Source: Amphiduros pacificus
Taxonomy: Eukaryota > Annelida > Polychaeta > Phyllodocida > Hesionidae
Assembly: GCA_949316495.1 (NCBI GenBank)
Contig: OX439004.1
Coordinates: 32,122,904-32,186,903, forward strand
Reading direction: 5' to 3'
DNA length: 64,000 nt
Shown: one piece after another, positions 38,901-54,399 of the stretch
Position numbering within the stretch: position 1 is the first letter of the stretch
Layout: each line of letters opens with the position of its first letter
Notes under the pieces: generated by a model
Told to the model about the DNA's origin: nothing
Seen by the model: the letters and a program-made list of their open reading frames with translations, nothing else
Databases searched by the model: none
Made by a program: the position numbers and the translations under genes

Positions 38901-41900
38901 TTTGACTTTGTTTGACCTAATATGTCTTACAATTATTTTGGTCTAATACTACAAATTCATTATTTTCATTACATTACTATCATGAACTTTTAGAATATAC
39001 AATGGAGGTTTTAAATTTATTTCATCCTGCGCCGCCTGGATTTGAAATAATGAGTGTTGAATACCTTGAATACTAAATAAGTCAACTTAGTTGATAGTAT
39101 GCTGATAAAATTAATATTTTCTTCAGTTTATAATACAACAACATCGTTATTACATATAAAAAACCACGAAACAAATGATTTTAATATGACCATATGACAT
39201 TGCAATAACTGAACGTCTACTTCCTTTCCCATAATGCATTTGTATCTACTTCCTTTCCCATAATGCAGTTTGGCTTTATAACTCAGCAGTCTCCTGAGCA
39301 CCATGGAGTTGGCTCACCCAGCTATCTGATGAATACATAATTCTCTATATGGGAGAAATTCGACAGACCAAACATGGCGTCCTTTCTGAACATTCACACA
39401 AACATTGCCTATACATGTAAGTTATGAAGAATAACATCCATCTACCTTTTCAGCAGATAATCGATGTCAAATTGTTGATTTGTTTTTTACTTTGCCAGTC
39501 ATTATAATGTTTGTTTCAATTTATTTTCATTGATTCCAATTTTATTTTATATTTTAGTAATTAATTTTTAGTGTTACCCCCTCGTCACCAAGAAAATCTA
39601 TTTTAAGAAGACTTGTACAATACAATATCAGAGAATATAACATTTTCAGAAATCGATAAGTATAGTTTCTAAAGACTTGCGTTTGTAAGGAATTGTACCT
39701 CGACTTGGTCTGTTCAAAGTGTGTAATATCTGTGCTAGTTATAATTACTATGGCAACAAAAGTTCAGAAATAATGGTACACATGATACAAATTCAATCGC
39801 CCTCTTTCTTTAATACATAACATTATGTGAATGTCTTGGGGACAATGGTTATGGAATTGTATACATACCTCCTCTGTATCAAGTGCCAATGGTCGGCATT
39901 GCGAGTAATCTGAGCGATTTGTCCAAGTCCCATTCTCAAAACACAGCCTGGAAGCATTCCCTAGAAAACCAAACAATTTGCACATTAGTTCCATTTGTGA
40001 CTCTTTTATTGAAAATGTATGCAAGAATGCCAATAGAAGTCAAAGTGTCGTCTGGTTCTTTAGCGTCTCACAAAACCTGGATTTCCAAAGGAAACCAGTG
40101 TCTGGATGAACGGATATCCATAACGTGAACTATTGTACATCAAATATGTCTTTCTTCGTTCGACTGAAATAAACTGTTGAAAGTGACTGACAAGAAGAAG
40201 GACAGGTAAAGAAAAAAAACTCCTGCCATTCAGGGGAAGCCCTTTGTTGAGCTTACTGAATGGTCGGGAAAGGACAAAAAATCTGGAATTTAATTTAATT
40301 TCTTCCTTTATAGATATGATATATCAATGTTATCTTATTACAAGATATTATAATTAACATAATGTTCTTTTCATATGAAGGGTTATATAAGAATAAAATA
40401 TTTGTTTCAGATGGCATTGGGTATCCCAGATTTCAGCCATGTTCCATTCCACAAATGTTACTTGGGGGACATAGTGGCATGAAGTTTCCTGACCACCCAT
40501 AGATCAAGCATATGTTTATATGCACATCGTTAAATGGGGCACAACTAATGAGACCCACACCGGATCGAAGTACAATGTTTAAACTAATGACATTTTGGTA
40601 ATATAACTAATGATAGTCTTGGTATTAACAACATTATGCTGGTTGAGGTACAAACGGATGTGGTCTGGGTACTAATTATGGTCTAGGTGCTAACTAATGA
40701 TGGTTTAGGTACTAACTAATGTTAGTTTTGGCACTAACTAATCTTAGTTTTGACACTAACTAATGTTAGTTTTGATACTTATGATGGTCCTGTTTCCCAT
40801 GTTTATCTAAGCCCAGTGGTGGAGGACTATGCTGATGGCGTTTATCTAGATCGGGATAACAGGAATGTTTAAACTCAAATACGATTTCTGATATAAACTA
40901 ATACATAAAGTTCTATTTCAGAAAAGGGAAGTATGGAATACATATATCATGTATTACAAATTCACAACTAGGGTAAATATATACATGTATATTGCTACAT
41001 CTGGTTTGAGCAAAATATTAGCTACATTGACAATGCTATGAGGGAGAGAATCATTTTGTAGCCATTTTGGCACCACAAATGTATGAATTAAGCATACCAT
41101 GATGTCTCAATTTCAAAGGTTATTTATGAAAGACAGAATAATTAGCTAATTCCTTGATGTGTCTTTTTGCACTGATATATAAGATATTGAGGCAGGCGCT
41201 CATTTAATTAGTGTGACTAATATAACATTTTACACAGATCTACAAAGGAAAAACAAGCCCAAAGGGAATCATTTATGTCTTCGTTCCCTCCGTTTCAGAT
41301 AGGCAGGATTAGATATGTATGAAATATACCATTGGTATGATGTGGATGCTAAATTTAGAAATCATTCTTTTATTCTATTTCAGATAATTTGGTTCCAAAC
41401 CTTGTTACCGTAATGCGATCAGAAATAGAACTAACCTGTATTTCCATCTGATGAAGGAAGTTAAAACTTTTAATGAGTTTAAGCGCAAGTCTCATTTTCA
41501 TTCCAGTTTCGTTTTACAAGTACTTTTGATATTCCAGTATCTCACATAGAGGTCATGGTTATTAAGTCTAACATAGACAAACACTCCGATAATGCTCCAT
41601 GCAATTTTGAACTTTGGCTTTTCAAGTTTCAAGTTATTCAGGGATTCTTTGATCTCTGTTACAAAACATGCATGCAGGTATACCTCATTGAACACACTTA
41701 TGAGCACAAACTGCGATGAGTCACAAAGTTTTCCATAGAACCAAGAAAGTTAAAGTGATAGCATATAATAAAAAAATGATTAAACACAACCCCAGCACTG
41801 TGAATGAATGTGAATGAATGTGAATGACATACCACTCGCAGCTGTTCACTATTGCTAAGAAAGTACAAAAAAAAATAATTTTGAAATATGATAACTATTT

Positions 41901-44900
41901 AAGAGTCATTCCTTTTTTGCATTCTATGAATATTTTGTCTCTAATTTAATGAAAAGTTGAAAGTGCCATCACCACCCGATGAATCAAGTAAGAAACCCCT
42001 CTATCGAAACCATCCAAATTGTCTGATAGGTGCTAGACTCATTCAACAGACACTGTCAGTGAGTCAGACAGTGATTCACAGATTTACATATTTGATATGT
42101 ATCCCAAACAACTTTAACAGGTGGCTCCATGAAAAAGCTCTTATTTTGCCATATAGTGCAAGCAGGAGAAAAAACATTTGTAGAGACCAAAACCTGCGCA
42201 ATGGTTTAATCATGTGTGCCAAGAAGTTTCTGTATAGATGCTACCCAGGCCTATTCTCCTTCACGAAGGCCGAGACAGATATATTGTCCCTTGGATTGCC
42301 TACCAGCTCTGACACGCAATACATCTCAGTTAACTGATTTTGTGCCTGGGGATAACAATGACATTTAAGAATTGTCCTGTCACAAGATATAAAAAGGCTT
42401 TTAGTTCAATTTACATTATATCACAAATAACCAGAACGTGAAGAAGGCACGTATTCCTTAACATTGGTGATGATAAATCAAGTTTGACGCAATGCTTTTC
42501 CACACGAATCATGTCCTGACCGACTGTTATTAAAGCTTATTTTATTCTCATCACACTCGAGAACTTTCACAAGACCAGTTATTAAGAAGCCGAGTTAAGT
42601 TGTCAGTGCCATGTGTTCATCGCATTAACAGTCTACAAGCTTGATAGAGAACAAAACAGACAGCACATTGGACTGTGAGGACCATAGGCCCCAGCCTTAT
42701 AATACTAGTGTAAGGTGCCTATTCTAAGCATAGTGTATCCTTGTAGTCTTCTATCATGTCATATTTACAGGAGAGATGAATATCATAGTATTGCATAGGG
42801 GAGCATTGAGAAGACATAATTAAAATAGATCTTCAGTGTGGTTAGATCCGAGATCTCCCGTATGTAATTTGCTCCTGACGTATTTACTTATGAAGTGGTA
42901 TTTGTAAGGGCCAAGAAAAGGATACCAAAGTGAAGCGAGGTTGTACTCAATAGTAGCTTTATTACCATGTGGGTGCATCACAGTTTGATCATTACATTAA
43001 TGAGCGACACAGATGAACAAACTTATAGCAAGAAAAGTATATTCAGTAATGTAGAAAGAAGTTTATTATGTGCCGTTCATGAAGACAAGACAGCGTTTTA
43101 AAGAAAATAAATTTTAGTATATCTTGTATCAAATTCTTGTGTCACCAGCAAATTTAGTAATGTCAAATGTATAAACATCGTTTGGACTTAATTCAAGCAA
43201 ATATTAATGCGCTATTTCTGTGCAGTTGAAAGAGACATGGCGTTTGGTAAGGTCTGTAACATGGGAATCTAATGTCGCCGGCTTGTCCAGAATGGCAAGG
43301 GTGAGATCAACTATTTCAAAGGTCACAGAAGAGATAAGATCGTGTCAATGTTAAGCTCACCACCACAAGAATTCACACGGGTATAGTTAGTAGTGTTAGG
43401 TAAATATCCTGATCCAGTGAACTGAAGAATAAAATGGTATTGATTAACCGGATTGACAGCTCAGTCCAGCTCAGCAGGTGTCTTGGCTTTTTACACACGT
43501 TTCTGTCTGATGTGTACACATAGAAAGTGAACAGGTACAAGTTCCTCTATAATGACATCTTGCTCCAATCTGTGTATTTATCACCCATCTTGGGTATTCA
43601 GCTTTTATCAGCTTTTCTCAGCCTTTATGGGCCCCTCAAACTTGCTCCATTAATAGATGAAATTTTCTCTTTGAGGTGTAAATATATGAAATATTTGAAA
43701 AATAAAAACGAAAAAGGAAAAATAGACCGCTACCCTGTGTAAATTGCTGCATTCATTCCTTCCCCCCACCATCCGACCCTTATCATTCAAGGTTCGTTAT
43801 ATAAATAAATAAAGAACAAAAAATAACATAAAAGCTCAGTTCGCTAAGCATATTTGTTACGTATTTTGTATTTTCCGGTTGTGAGTTATCATTTGTATAG
43901 ATTGTCCACGGGCATTAACTCACTTGAGAAATTGAATGCAATTTCAACCTGGCCATCATTCGAACCCATGACCTTTATATCGTCACAGAGGAACTGATAC
44001 TAATGACCTCTTGACCTCTAACATACTGATTAGAGTGCTTTAATGACATTTTGATTATGTGTAATTTTTAGATTTGTTATATTGAAGGTCTTCTTCAAAA
44101 CGGTCAATAGATTATAATCAGGATGAAAACATATTGGATCATTACAAAAGTTATCACTATTTAAGGGGATTAGATTATTATGTCTTGTTAATACAATATG
44201 CACAGGTGAAACAACCATTCAAAAATATCATGAAGTATTGATTAGATGTGTAACGTATAAATTTGATGATTTATGAAACACAAATATTGTTGAATAAGAG
44301 TGCAGTTGTCTGTCAAGTATGTCACAAACTGCTATTGCATTAAAGGGGAACCTCATCTTTTGACACTTCATGTTAGGCTAATATGTCAAAGCAGCGATAT
44401 AGTGCAGATAAGGCGCTGTGGTGATACTTGCATTAGCGCAGTCTGACAAATCCCACTATGGAGGGCCTATTTTCCTGTAAAATGAATAAGAAAAAGCTCC
44501 ATTTAGGTGCATGGCTTTTTATAATTTGGAGTGACATATCTTGTTCCTTCGGACGTGTGTCCTCTTCTCTTTCCGAATGGCTAAATCTTCTCATTTTCTT
44601 TGGTCATGTCTGTTCATAGTAAGAGCCAGAAACCTCTGTTAGGCATTTCTATAATACGATTTGGCTTTGCGGAGAGGTTATTATTATAGATTAAAATCAA
44701 ATGTTCTAAATACGCTTCTTCAGTGTAATAAGATAAAGCTCAGTTAAGACAGAATGTACTCGCAGGCCCACAGGCTATGGCAGATCTGATAGACGTGAGA
44801 TTTTATCATTAAAAAAAAGGAATTGTTGATTTAACCTTTTTTATCAGAGTAGTTATCAAGTTTGCATTGTGGTCGATGAAAAGAGTCAAACATTAGATCA

Positions 44901-47900
44901 GTGTCTGTCAGTTTGGCTATTCTACCCCAAATAAAAGCTACCACTTTGAACTATTTAAATCAACTTCCTTGCCTCATTTTGCATGCCATCTTTTAATAGA
45001 AGTCTGATTAATAGGATCAGCTTGGTTGTTCCTTATAACTTCATATCATGAAAGATTTATCTATCTTTACCACATAACTCACCTCATTGATGTGTTGATT
45101 CCTAAAGGTTTAATCTTGCGATATTTTGTTTTATATACAAATGCAAACTTTGATAAAGGATTTTTTCCATACATCCTAAAACACCTTTTTATAACAGACG
45201 ACAGCTTTTGCGGTTTCCTGAAGGGGGCACTATAAATGCCATATTTTACAATTATGACGACAATCTTTTCGTGACGGGAAACACAGTATATTCTCGAGGT
45301 GGATTAGGATAAAGGCAATCATACATGCATATAGTTCCTAATATCTTATTTGCAAAAATATATAATAAATGTAGTGTCAATGCCATTTGTGTATGCATTG
45401 ATTGACGTATTATGTTAATTTATAGACCAATCCAATTATCAGTAAATACATTCAGATAAATCAACACTAAAAAACATTGCATTTTAGTGTAGATAGCTCT
45501 GTTTATTTATCAGATCACGCGGAAACAATTTCATCAGATTAAATTCAGCATATAAAGTTTACGAGGCAGTGATAAGATTTGACATCGAAGTTTTCTGACT
45601 TCCTTTGCAAGTATTTTGGGGTTCAAAAGAGCAAAAATATAAATGGAACATAACGATGAGATGCCTGACTTTATAAGGGTGTGTTGAGCTGTGAAATTAG
45701 CATCTGCAACACAGATTACCCTCTTTCCCGAGGCGCGCATCTATTTGTGACATCGTCCCTCCAAGCAAGGGAAATTTGGTTTTCAAACTGGTCACAATTC
45801 AATCAGCAATTCTATCATTTGAGGTTTTCACAAATTCTGCAGCCAAAGGATATTCTCGTTCTAAATATGCCGAGATTTCCAGCGTCACATGGGCAGTTAT
45901 GTATTTCATTCACGTGATATTCTTTGAATTATTAAAGCATTTTTCTTCCTGTGTGACAAATCTTTACTACTTCTACATTTTAAGATATCTAGGGGAACAT
46001 CTCTGGAGGTAATCATATCAAAAGCTATGAATGTAATTAATTTTTTACATAAATTCAATTCAATCTTTCCAGCCCATTAGAATAAAAGTCATCTGATATA
46101 AGCGTCAACACTACCCTGTAATTAGTCAGTTAAGAAATTGTCAGAAGGATCCTTTTAAACACCACTAAATAGGGCCAGACTGACTTGTGTTATATATCGA
46201 TGTATATTTGTTATGTAGCGATCACATGCGAGCAAAGGACACTCGCATTTAAGGCTAGGTATTGGCATACTTCAAGACTATATACAACTATCCCATATAA
46301 TCCTAGCCTTATTAATTGAAACAACATCGATTTGTAGATGGGCGCCAATCAAATATAGTTATATCTTATGTAATCTCCACTGTGTCTAATTAGGGCATGA
46401 TGGGAGTCTACTTCCGGTTCCTCAATGACTATCATTTCTAAGCTAACAAGACTGCCATAGGCCGATTGCCGATTTCCATGTTGGTTTTCCCTAATGAAAA
46501 AGTACACACCGGAACTGTACAACATTACCGGAACCGGAACTGTACAACTCATCTTTATTAATTCATTGATAAAATAGATTGGCAGAAGACCAAATGAAAA
46601 AATTATTTAGTATGACTAACGTATCACCTCTCGTATCACTTCCGGTGTTATAGTACATTTTTATACAAGGTTAATAGTCGCAATGAATCTTTTAATAGCG
46701 CCTTTTAATAGCACCGACATCCACCTTAGATTATGGTAACGGTCTTCTTGCTAGCCTTCCAAGATCTGACATTAAGAAGCTGCAATACTTACAGGACTCG
46801 GCAGCACGTGTGGTAGGAAAATAAGGACATTTGACCATATATCAGGAAAGCTAAGGGAACTGCACTGGCTCCCTGTCCACGCTAGAATTGATTTTAAAAT
46901 CCTCCTTATAACTTGGAAGGCTCTAAACGGTAAGGCGCCGCCTTACTTGCGTGATCTACTCCTAGTGAAACAAGGTGATAGGGGTCTGAGATCTAATGAT
47001 GGGACATACCTGTCCGTCCCTAAGACCCACTTGAAGACAGTGGGTGATAGGGCTTTAGTTGTTCATAACTTTCACACCTTAGAATAGAATATATCAATGG
47101 AATATATTAATGTCCAACCATTCAGTTCAAGTTCGAAGTAATTGCCAGTAGATATTGTGAGACACAAAATGACCATGATAGCTCTTCTGCCGAGCATTAT
47201 GATGAGCTGCTGCGTGGGTACAAATAGTTGTCACACAGACATCGCAGGCCACGCAGGCAGAGAGGCTAGGCAGCGAACAAGAAGAAGAGAAGAGCAGATC
47301 CGATGTTAGAGACGAGAGCCCAGTTGCCACATTTGCGCCATGCTCTATACTGTCTAAGACACTGCGCATCCTTGTACTGTATGAAGGTTGCCAATAAAAC
47401 CTGAGATGCACTGTACATAGAGCCTCTGCAGTCATCATTGATAGGTATAGTGGCCAGATAGAATCACAGCAAGCGAGTCCCCGAGTTACTGCCAAGAAGT
47501 CATGACCCGCTAAATGGTAGCTTACAATATCAATCTATTTTGGCAGGGGATGGGGAGGGAAAGACATGGTTCACTTTTCTGTTCCTTTTGAATTTAACAC
47601 CTTTTTTACGTTTTGGAAATTGCGACATTGTTTGTTAAGATAATCGAAAAGAAACTTTTATTTAATAGAATATAAACTATAAGCCAGATATAAACATTCA
47701 CAAAGTGTACAAAACAACTATTGTGTACATTTCAACGTGTGTCTTATTTTTGATAGGACATCTCTGCATCAATTCGGTAAAAGATAAAAAAGAAGAGTGA
47801 ACATCTACACACATTCTCTCGATTCGTTCTTGATATGACAATCAATATTCAATGTTAGACTTAGAATCATATTATACCCTATTTTACATGTAGTCTCAAA

Positions 47901-50900
47901 GAAAGAAACATGTTCTATTTTGTACACTTACATGTCCCCCGTCACAACTCTCTCAACGTTAATCTCTGAGACTGGTCTGTAACCTGCTTAAGTCTGTAAA
48001 CTAGTAAAATGTCAGTCTTGTAAAAACGTTGACTGATTGTAAATAGAATACCATTTACCTTTGCCAAAGGCGAACAAATTTGAGAATATTTTATTAGTTT
48101 TCAAGAGAATAAAGACCATACAATGAAGACTGTACAATTGATTGATTAAATATTACAATTTATGCACTATCGTCTGATCTGTATATTGAGTCTGCTGGCA
48201 ACAATCTGGAACTAACACATCTCATTAACATTTTGTGATGTATGGCCTTGAGGTTAGATTTGGTTTACGTTAGGTATCGACCTTGTCGTAATTAAAGCTA
48301 TTGTCAATAAATGTGATGCCAGGCGCAGAAATCTATTAACACTTGACCTTGTAGCAAATAAATGAAAGTATTACTCAACCCAAGGCCAATTGATTGTTTA
48401 GCTGAATGGGTTACTACTCAGTGTGACGGGTGTAAAATATAATCAGTTAAGTACGGCAATACCTCACAATAATGACCTTGACCATGTCAATCAAGGTTTC
48501 GGTTTTGACCTTTTCATATGGTGTATATTCCATTGCATTCATGTAATAAAGACGATTTTATGCAAATATATCTAGATACTCAGCCGATGTAAGGGTACTT
48601 GCAGGATACTGGTGTCCTTGTCCTGGTTCTCAAATTGTATATTAAGACATCTGAGTCAAATATTAATGGAACTCAAAACCAAAGAATACAATATATGGTT
48701 TTGATGCTGTGATTACATGGACTTGAGCAGCACCAAACCCCTGGCAGGTTCTTAGTGTACTGATGATAGTAGTGTGTACTTGTTCCAAGTGATTGGAAAT
48801 CCCACATATCAGGTCTCATCCTATTGGCTGGCAAAGTAGCTAGTCAAACAAATATGAATGGCTGAACCACTGTGCATGCTACTTATTATATATTTTCATG
48901 GCAAAAGAGAATCTTCAGTGTGATATTGTCCCATTACCCTTATGGACGTCTTTGCCAAATGAAGATGAATCACACTAAATATTAACAACTACAAATTGCC
49001 CTCGCAAATATTTATCTAGTTTCACATGAGACACATGAGAGTTCTTGTTGAGATGTTCAAGATATTAGGGATGTACTTTAGTTTCCCCCCCGCCCATTGG
49101 TGTTAAGCGACAAGGACTTACAGTAAATGAAAAAATATCATCTCACCTGCAGATTTGGATTACCCATTTATGTTTTATTTTTTTGGAAACATATAAACGA
49201 CCATTATAAGCGTGGAAATAGATTTATATGCCATGCGGTGTGTAAACTTTCATTAAGGTGTGAATAGCGTGGAAATAGGGGATGCTGACAATTAGGCCGG
49301 GTAATGAAAATGGCTTATTTTATATGGTGGTAATGGACTTACACAGTTTGACAAAGTTAGTTACAGACCTACGCACCGAATGTGGTTTCCAATTCTAGCA
49401 TTGATCGGAATGCTAATTGGGCACATAGATACAAAGTGGCAACAACAAGCACACAATAGCAATATAGTCCTATCTCCCGGACAGAAGGACACAAGGCCGT
49501 GGCGAAAATGGTGAGGAGGCAGCTTTATCAGACCAATTCTTCTGTGATGATTCAAAGGCTAGGCTGTGTCTACGTTGTATTCGTGATACAATTTCTTATG
49601 AGAATCGCCCAAAGGGTTAATCCGTTCCCCTTGTAAATCTGTTATTGGATTATCAAATTAAGGACCTGTGACATGACAATTCAGTGAGGCAGCACTATAT
49701 CTGCTGCAAGTAAGTCTTGTAATAACTAACCGAAATAATGTTGAAAGTGATGTAAAAACTCTTATCACGTTGTTGGCCCGATATTTACCCATTAAAATAC
49801 ATTGGAGCCTCATTTTAATACCCTGGCGTTAGCACATGTTGTTATTTCACGGTTTTCTGCCCCGATTATGAAACTTTGTGACGCCAAATCAAGGTTCTCC
49901 ACGAGGCTATATATTTTGAGATTACTGTGACAGCTCAAAACTACAAAAGGTACATGTATGTGATAAACCACTTATATCCCTGATAACAGGTCTTGGCCCT
50001 CCTCCAATCTGAACAAAAAACAAAGTGACAACAACAGGCACACACTAACAATATATTGTTCTATCTCTCACCTATCATTACCCTTACGACTATCAAGTGG
50101 AGTGTAGAGTTATATCACTTAACGCACTTGAGTTGCTGCAAGAACTGAATGAATGAGAAATAGATATGAAGTCATTGTACCCTGGCGGAGTTATTATGAT
50201 ACACTGATGAGCAAAGAATACGAGTTATTACGAACACAGATTCGACATGACACAGTTTTATCATTTACTCAAAGAGTTCATCCCGGTTCCTGATCCAATC
50301 CTTGGGACAGAGCCTCTTTTTTATTTCATGTTAATTGACAACATGTGTAGTTCTGTTTCCAGATATAAATGGTATTCCCAGCAAGCTCTCAGAGGCGTCA
50401 CTCCGGAATTGAATAAAAACAGAGAGAAACAATATAAAGGTCATGAAATATTCAGAACCTGAGGAGAAGATTCCCGATGGGTTGGGTGTATACTGTATAC
50501 TACAACCCTCTGCCAGGAATACAACGTAGAGTTTATACACCTTTACCAACTGCCCAAACCTTGTATGTGAACCTCTGCCTACATCTAGACTGTGACACAG
50601 GGGACTCTTGGGATGATTAAAGTGATTATATAGCCACACCCTTTGCCTACATCTAGATTGTGACACATAGGTCTCTTGGGATGATTAAGGTGATTATATA
50701 GCCACAACCTCAGTCTGAATCTAGACTGTGACACTGGGGACTCTTGAGATGATTAAGGTGATTATGTACCCACACACTCTGCCTGCATCTAGACTGTGAC
50801 ACATAGGATTCTTGGGATGATTAAGGTGATTATATAGCCACAACCTCTGCCTACATCTAGACTGTGACACAGGGGGCTCTTGGGATGATTAAGGTGATTA

Positions 50901-53900
50901 TATAGCCACAACCTCTGCCTACATCTAGACTGTCACACAGGGGACTCTTGGGATGATCAATGTGATTGTATAGCCACAACCTCTGCCTACATCTAGACTG
51001 TGACACAGGGGGCTCTTGGGATGATTAAGGTGATTATATAGCCACAACCTCTGCCTACATCTAGACTGTGACACAGGGGACTCTTGGGATGATCAATGTG
51101 ATTGTATAAACACAACCTCTGCCTACATCTAGACTGTGACACAGGGGACTCTTGGGATGATTAAGGTGATTGTATAGCCACAACCTCTGTCTGCATCTAG
51201 ACTGTGACACAGGGGACTCTTTGGATGATTAAGGTGATTGTATAGCCACAACCTCTGTCTGCATCTAGACTGTGACACAGGGGACTCTTTGGATGATTAA
51301 GGTGATTATATAGCCACAACCTCTGCCTACATCTAGACTGTGACACAGGGGGCTCTTGGGATGATTAAGGTGATTATATAGCCACAACCTCTGCCTACAT
51401 CTAGACTGTGACACAGGGGACTCTTGGGATGATCAATGTGATTGTAAAGCCACAACCTCTGCCTACATCTAGACTGTGACACAGGGGACTCTTGGGATGA
51501 TTAAGGTGATTATATAGCCACAACCTCTGCCTACATCTAGACTGTGACACTGGGGACTCTTGGGATGATTAAGGTGATTATATATCCACAACCTCTGCCT
51601 ACATCTAGACTGTGACACAGGGGACTCTTGGGATGATTAAGGTGATTATATAGCCACAACCTCTGCCTACATCTAGACTGTGACACAGGGGACTCTTGGG
51701 ATGATCAATGTGATTGTATAGCCACAACCTCTGCCTACATCTAGACTGTGACACAGGGGACTCTTGGGATGATTAAGGTGATTATATAGCCACAACCTCT
51801 GTCTGCATCTAGACTGTGACACTGGGGACTCTTGGGATGATTAAGGTGATTATATAGCCACAACCTCTGCCTACATCTAGACTGTGACACAGGGGACTCT
51901 TGGGATGATTAAGGTGATTATATAGCCACAACCTCTGTCTGCATCTAGACTGTGACACTGGGGACTCTTGGGATGATTAAGGTGATTATATAGCCACAAC
52001 CTCTGTCTGCATCTAGACTGTGAAACTGGGGACTCTTGGGATGATTAAGGTGATTATATAGCCACAACCTCTGCCTACATCTAGACTGTGACACAGGGGA
52101 CTCTTGGGATGATTAAGGTGATTGTATAGCCACAACCTCTGCCTACATCTAGACTGTGACACAGGGGACTCTTTGGATGATTAAGGTGATTATATATCCA
52201 CAACCTCTGCCTACATCTAGACTGTGACACAGGGGACTCTTGGGATGATTAAGGTGATTATATAGCCACAACCTCTGCCTACATCTAGACTGTGACACTG
52301 GGGACTCTTGGGATGATTAAGGTGATTATATATCCACAACCTCTGCCTACATCTAGACTGTGACACAGGGGACTCTTGGGATGATTAAGGTGATTATATA
52401 GCCACAACCTCTGCCTACATCTAGACTGTGACACTGGGGACTCTTGGGATGATTAAGGTGATTATATATCCACAACCTCTGTCTGCATCTAGACTGTGAC
52501 ACAGGGGACTCTTTGGATGATTAAGGTGATTGTATAGCCACAACCTCTGCCTACATCTAGACTGTGACACAGGGGACTCTTTGGATGATTAAGGTGATTA
52601 TATATCCACAACCTCTGCCTACATCTAGACTGTGACACAGGGGACTCTTGGGATGATTAAGGTGATTATATAGCCACAACCTCTGCCTACATCCAGACTG
52701 TGACACTGGGGACTCTTGGGATGATTAAGGTGATTATATATCCACAACCTCTGCCTACATCTAGACTGTGACACAGGGGACTCTTGGGATGATTAAGGTG
52801 ATTATATAGCCACAACCTCTGCCTACATCTAGACTGTGACACAGGGGACTCTTGGGATGATCAATGTGATTGTATAGCCACAACCTCTGCCTACATCTAG
52901 ACTGTGACACAGGGGACTCTTGGGATGATTAAGGTGATTATATAGCCACAACCTCTGCCTACATCTAGACTGTGACACAGGGGACTCTTGGGATGATTAA
53001 GGTGATTATATAGCCACAACCTCTGCCTACATCTAGACTGTGACACAGGGGACTCTTGGGATGATCAATGTGATTGTATAGCCACAACCTCTGCCTACAT
53101 CTAGACTGTGACACAGGGGACTCTTGGGATGATTAAGGTGATTGTATAGCCACAACCTCTGTCTGCATCTAGACTGTGACACAGGGGACTCTTGGGATGA
53201 TTAAGGTGATTATATAGCCACAACCTCTGCCTACATCTAGACTGTGACACAGGGGACTCTTGGGATGATTAAGGTGATTGTATAGCCACAACCTCTGCCT
53301 ACATCTAGACTGTGACACAGGGGACTCTTTGGATCTTTATAAAGCCACATCATCACCATACATCTTTTGAAATATATAAAACTAAAATATATATGACAGA
53401 ATTAATCTACATTTGAAATCTGTATGGTAAAAATATTAATATACAGACTCACAGACTTCCCCAGATCAAATGTATGTTATATCCGTATATGTTTGTACTA
53501 TAAAAAAATATTTCCTCGCCAGTGTGAAACCTGCACATTTTGAACAACGTGTTTGTTTGTTTACAATATTCAGCCTTGATGTTTTCATGACATCTAAACA
53601 CCAGCCACGTTGATGACAAATGATGACTCGCATTACACTATTGCAAACTGCAAGACCTCAAGGAACCCGTTTGTGTGCTGACAGAGCCCCCTTGTGTGCA
53701 AAATATCTGACCAATTCTCGGTATCGTGATGGGTTTTACTGTATTGGGTATTAGTATCATCAGTCTAATAGCTATCCCATTAAGACAAAGTTGTTTTCAG
53801 GGTTGTTTGCTGAAAACATCTATAAACTTATTCATTAACAAAGCTCAATCAATATTATATATACGCCATTGTAAATATCACTGGGACGTATTATAAGCTG

Positions 53901-54277
53901 AAACATAATATGAACACACTCATATATAATCAAATCAGAGGATTGCCCTTACACGATAGAGGATAATATAAGTATCAACGATTACAGCTCCGAGCATAAC
54001 AAACGAGTCTCATGATTATTGCCAGAGTTTGGGAAACATCGTAATATAAGATATATGCCCAATGTTAGCGCTTTGTTTTGTCTCTCAGAGGAGAAGGGTT
54101 CTTGACAGTTTAGATTGAATGGAGATATGCTATGAATACTATATTTCGTCTAAGTTCAAACGCTTAGTATTTTGTTACACCCAAAAACGGTGTGAATATT
54201 ATCGTAGCCATTGAACATTGATGACTAAATATTTTGCCATGCCATTTGCAAATCAATATTGACAGCTCAATATTGAC

Positions 54278-54357
<80 letters not shown>

Positions 54358-54362
54358 AATCG

Positions 54363-54399
<37 letters not shown>

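Noticed and set aside
41957-42337. 126-codon plus-strand open frame
   Set aside because: No domain, no convincing exon borders. Considered as a second exon for the candidate nested promoter at 39.2-39.4 kb but nothing in the sequence supports the link.
47127-47495. Cys/Ser-rich minus-strand frame, or a solo LTR, in the GC-richer block
   Set aside because: No domain recognised; no convincing paired ends or flanking target duplication were found, so an LTR assignment is not supported.
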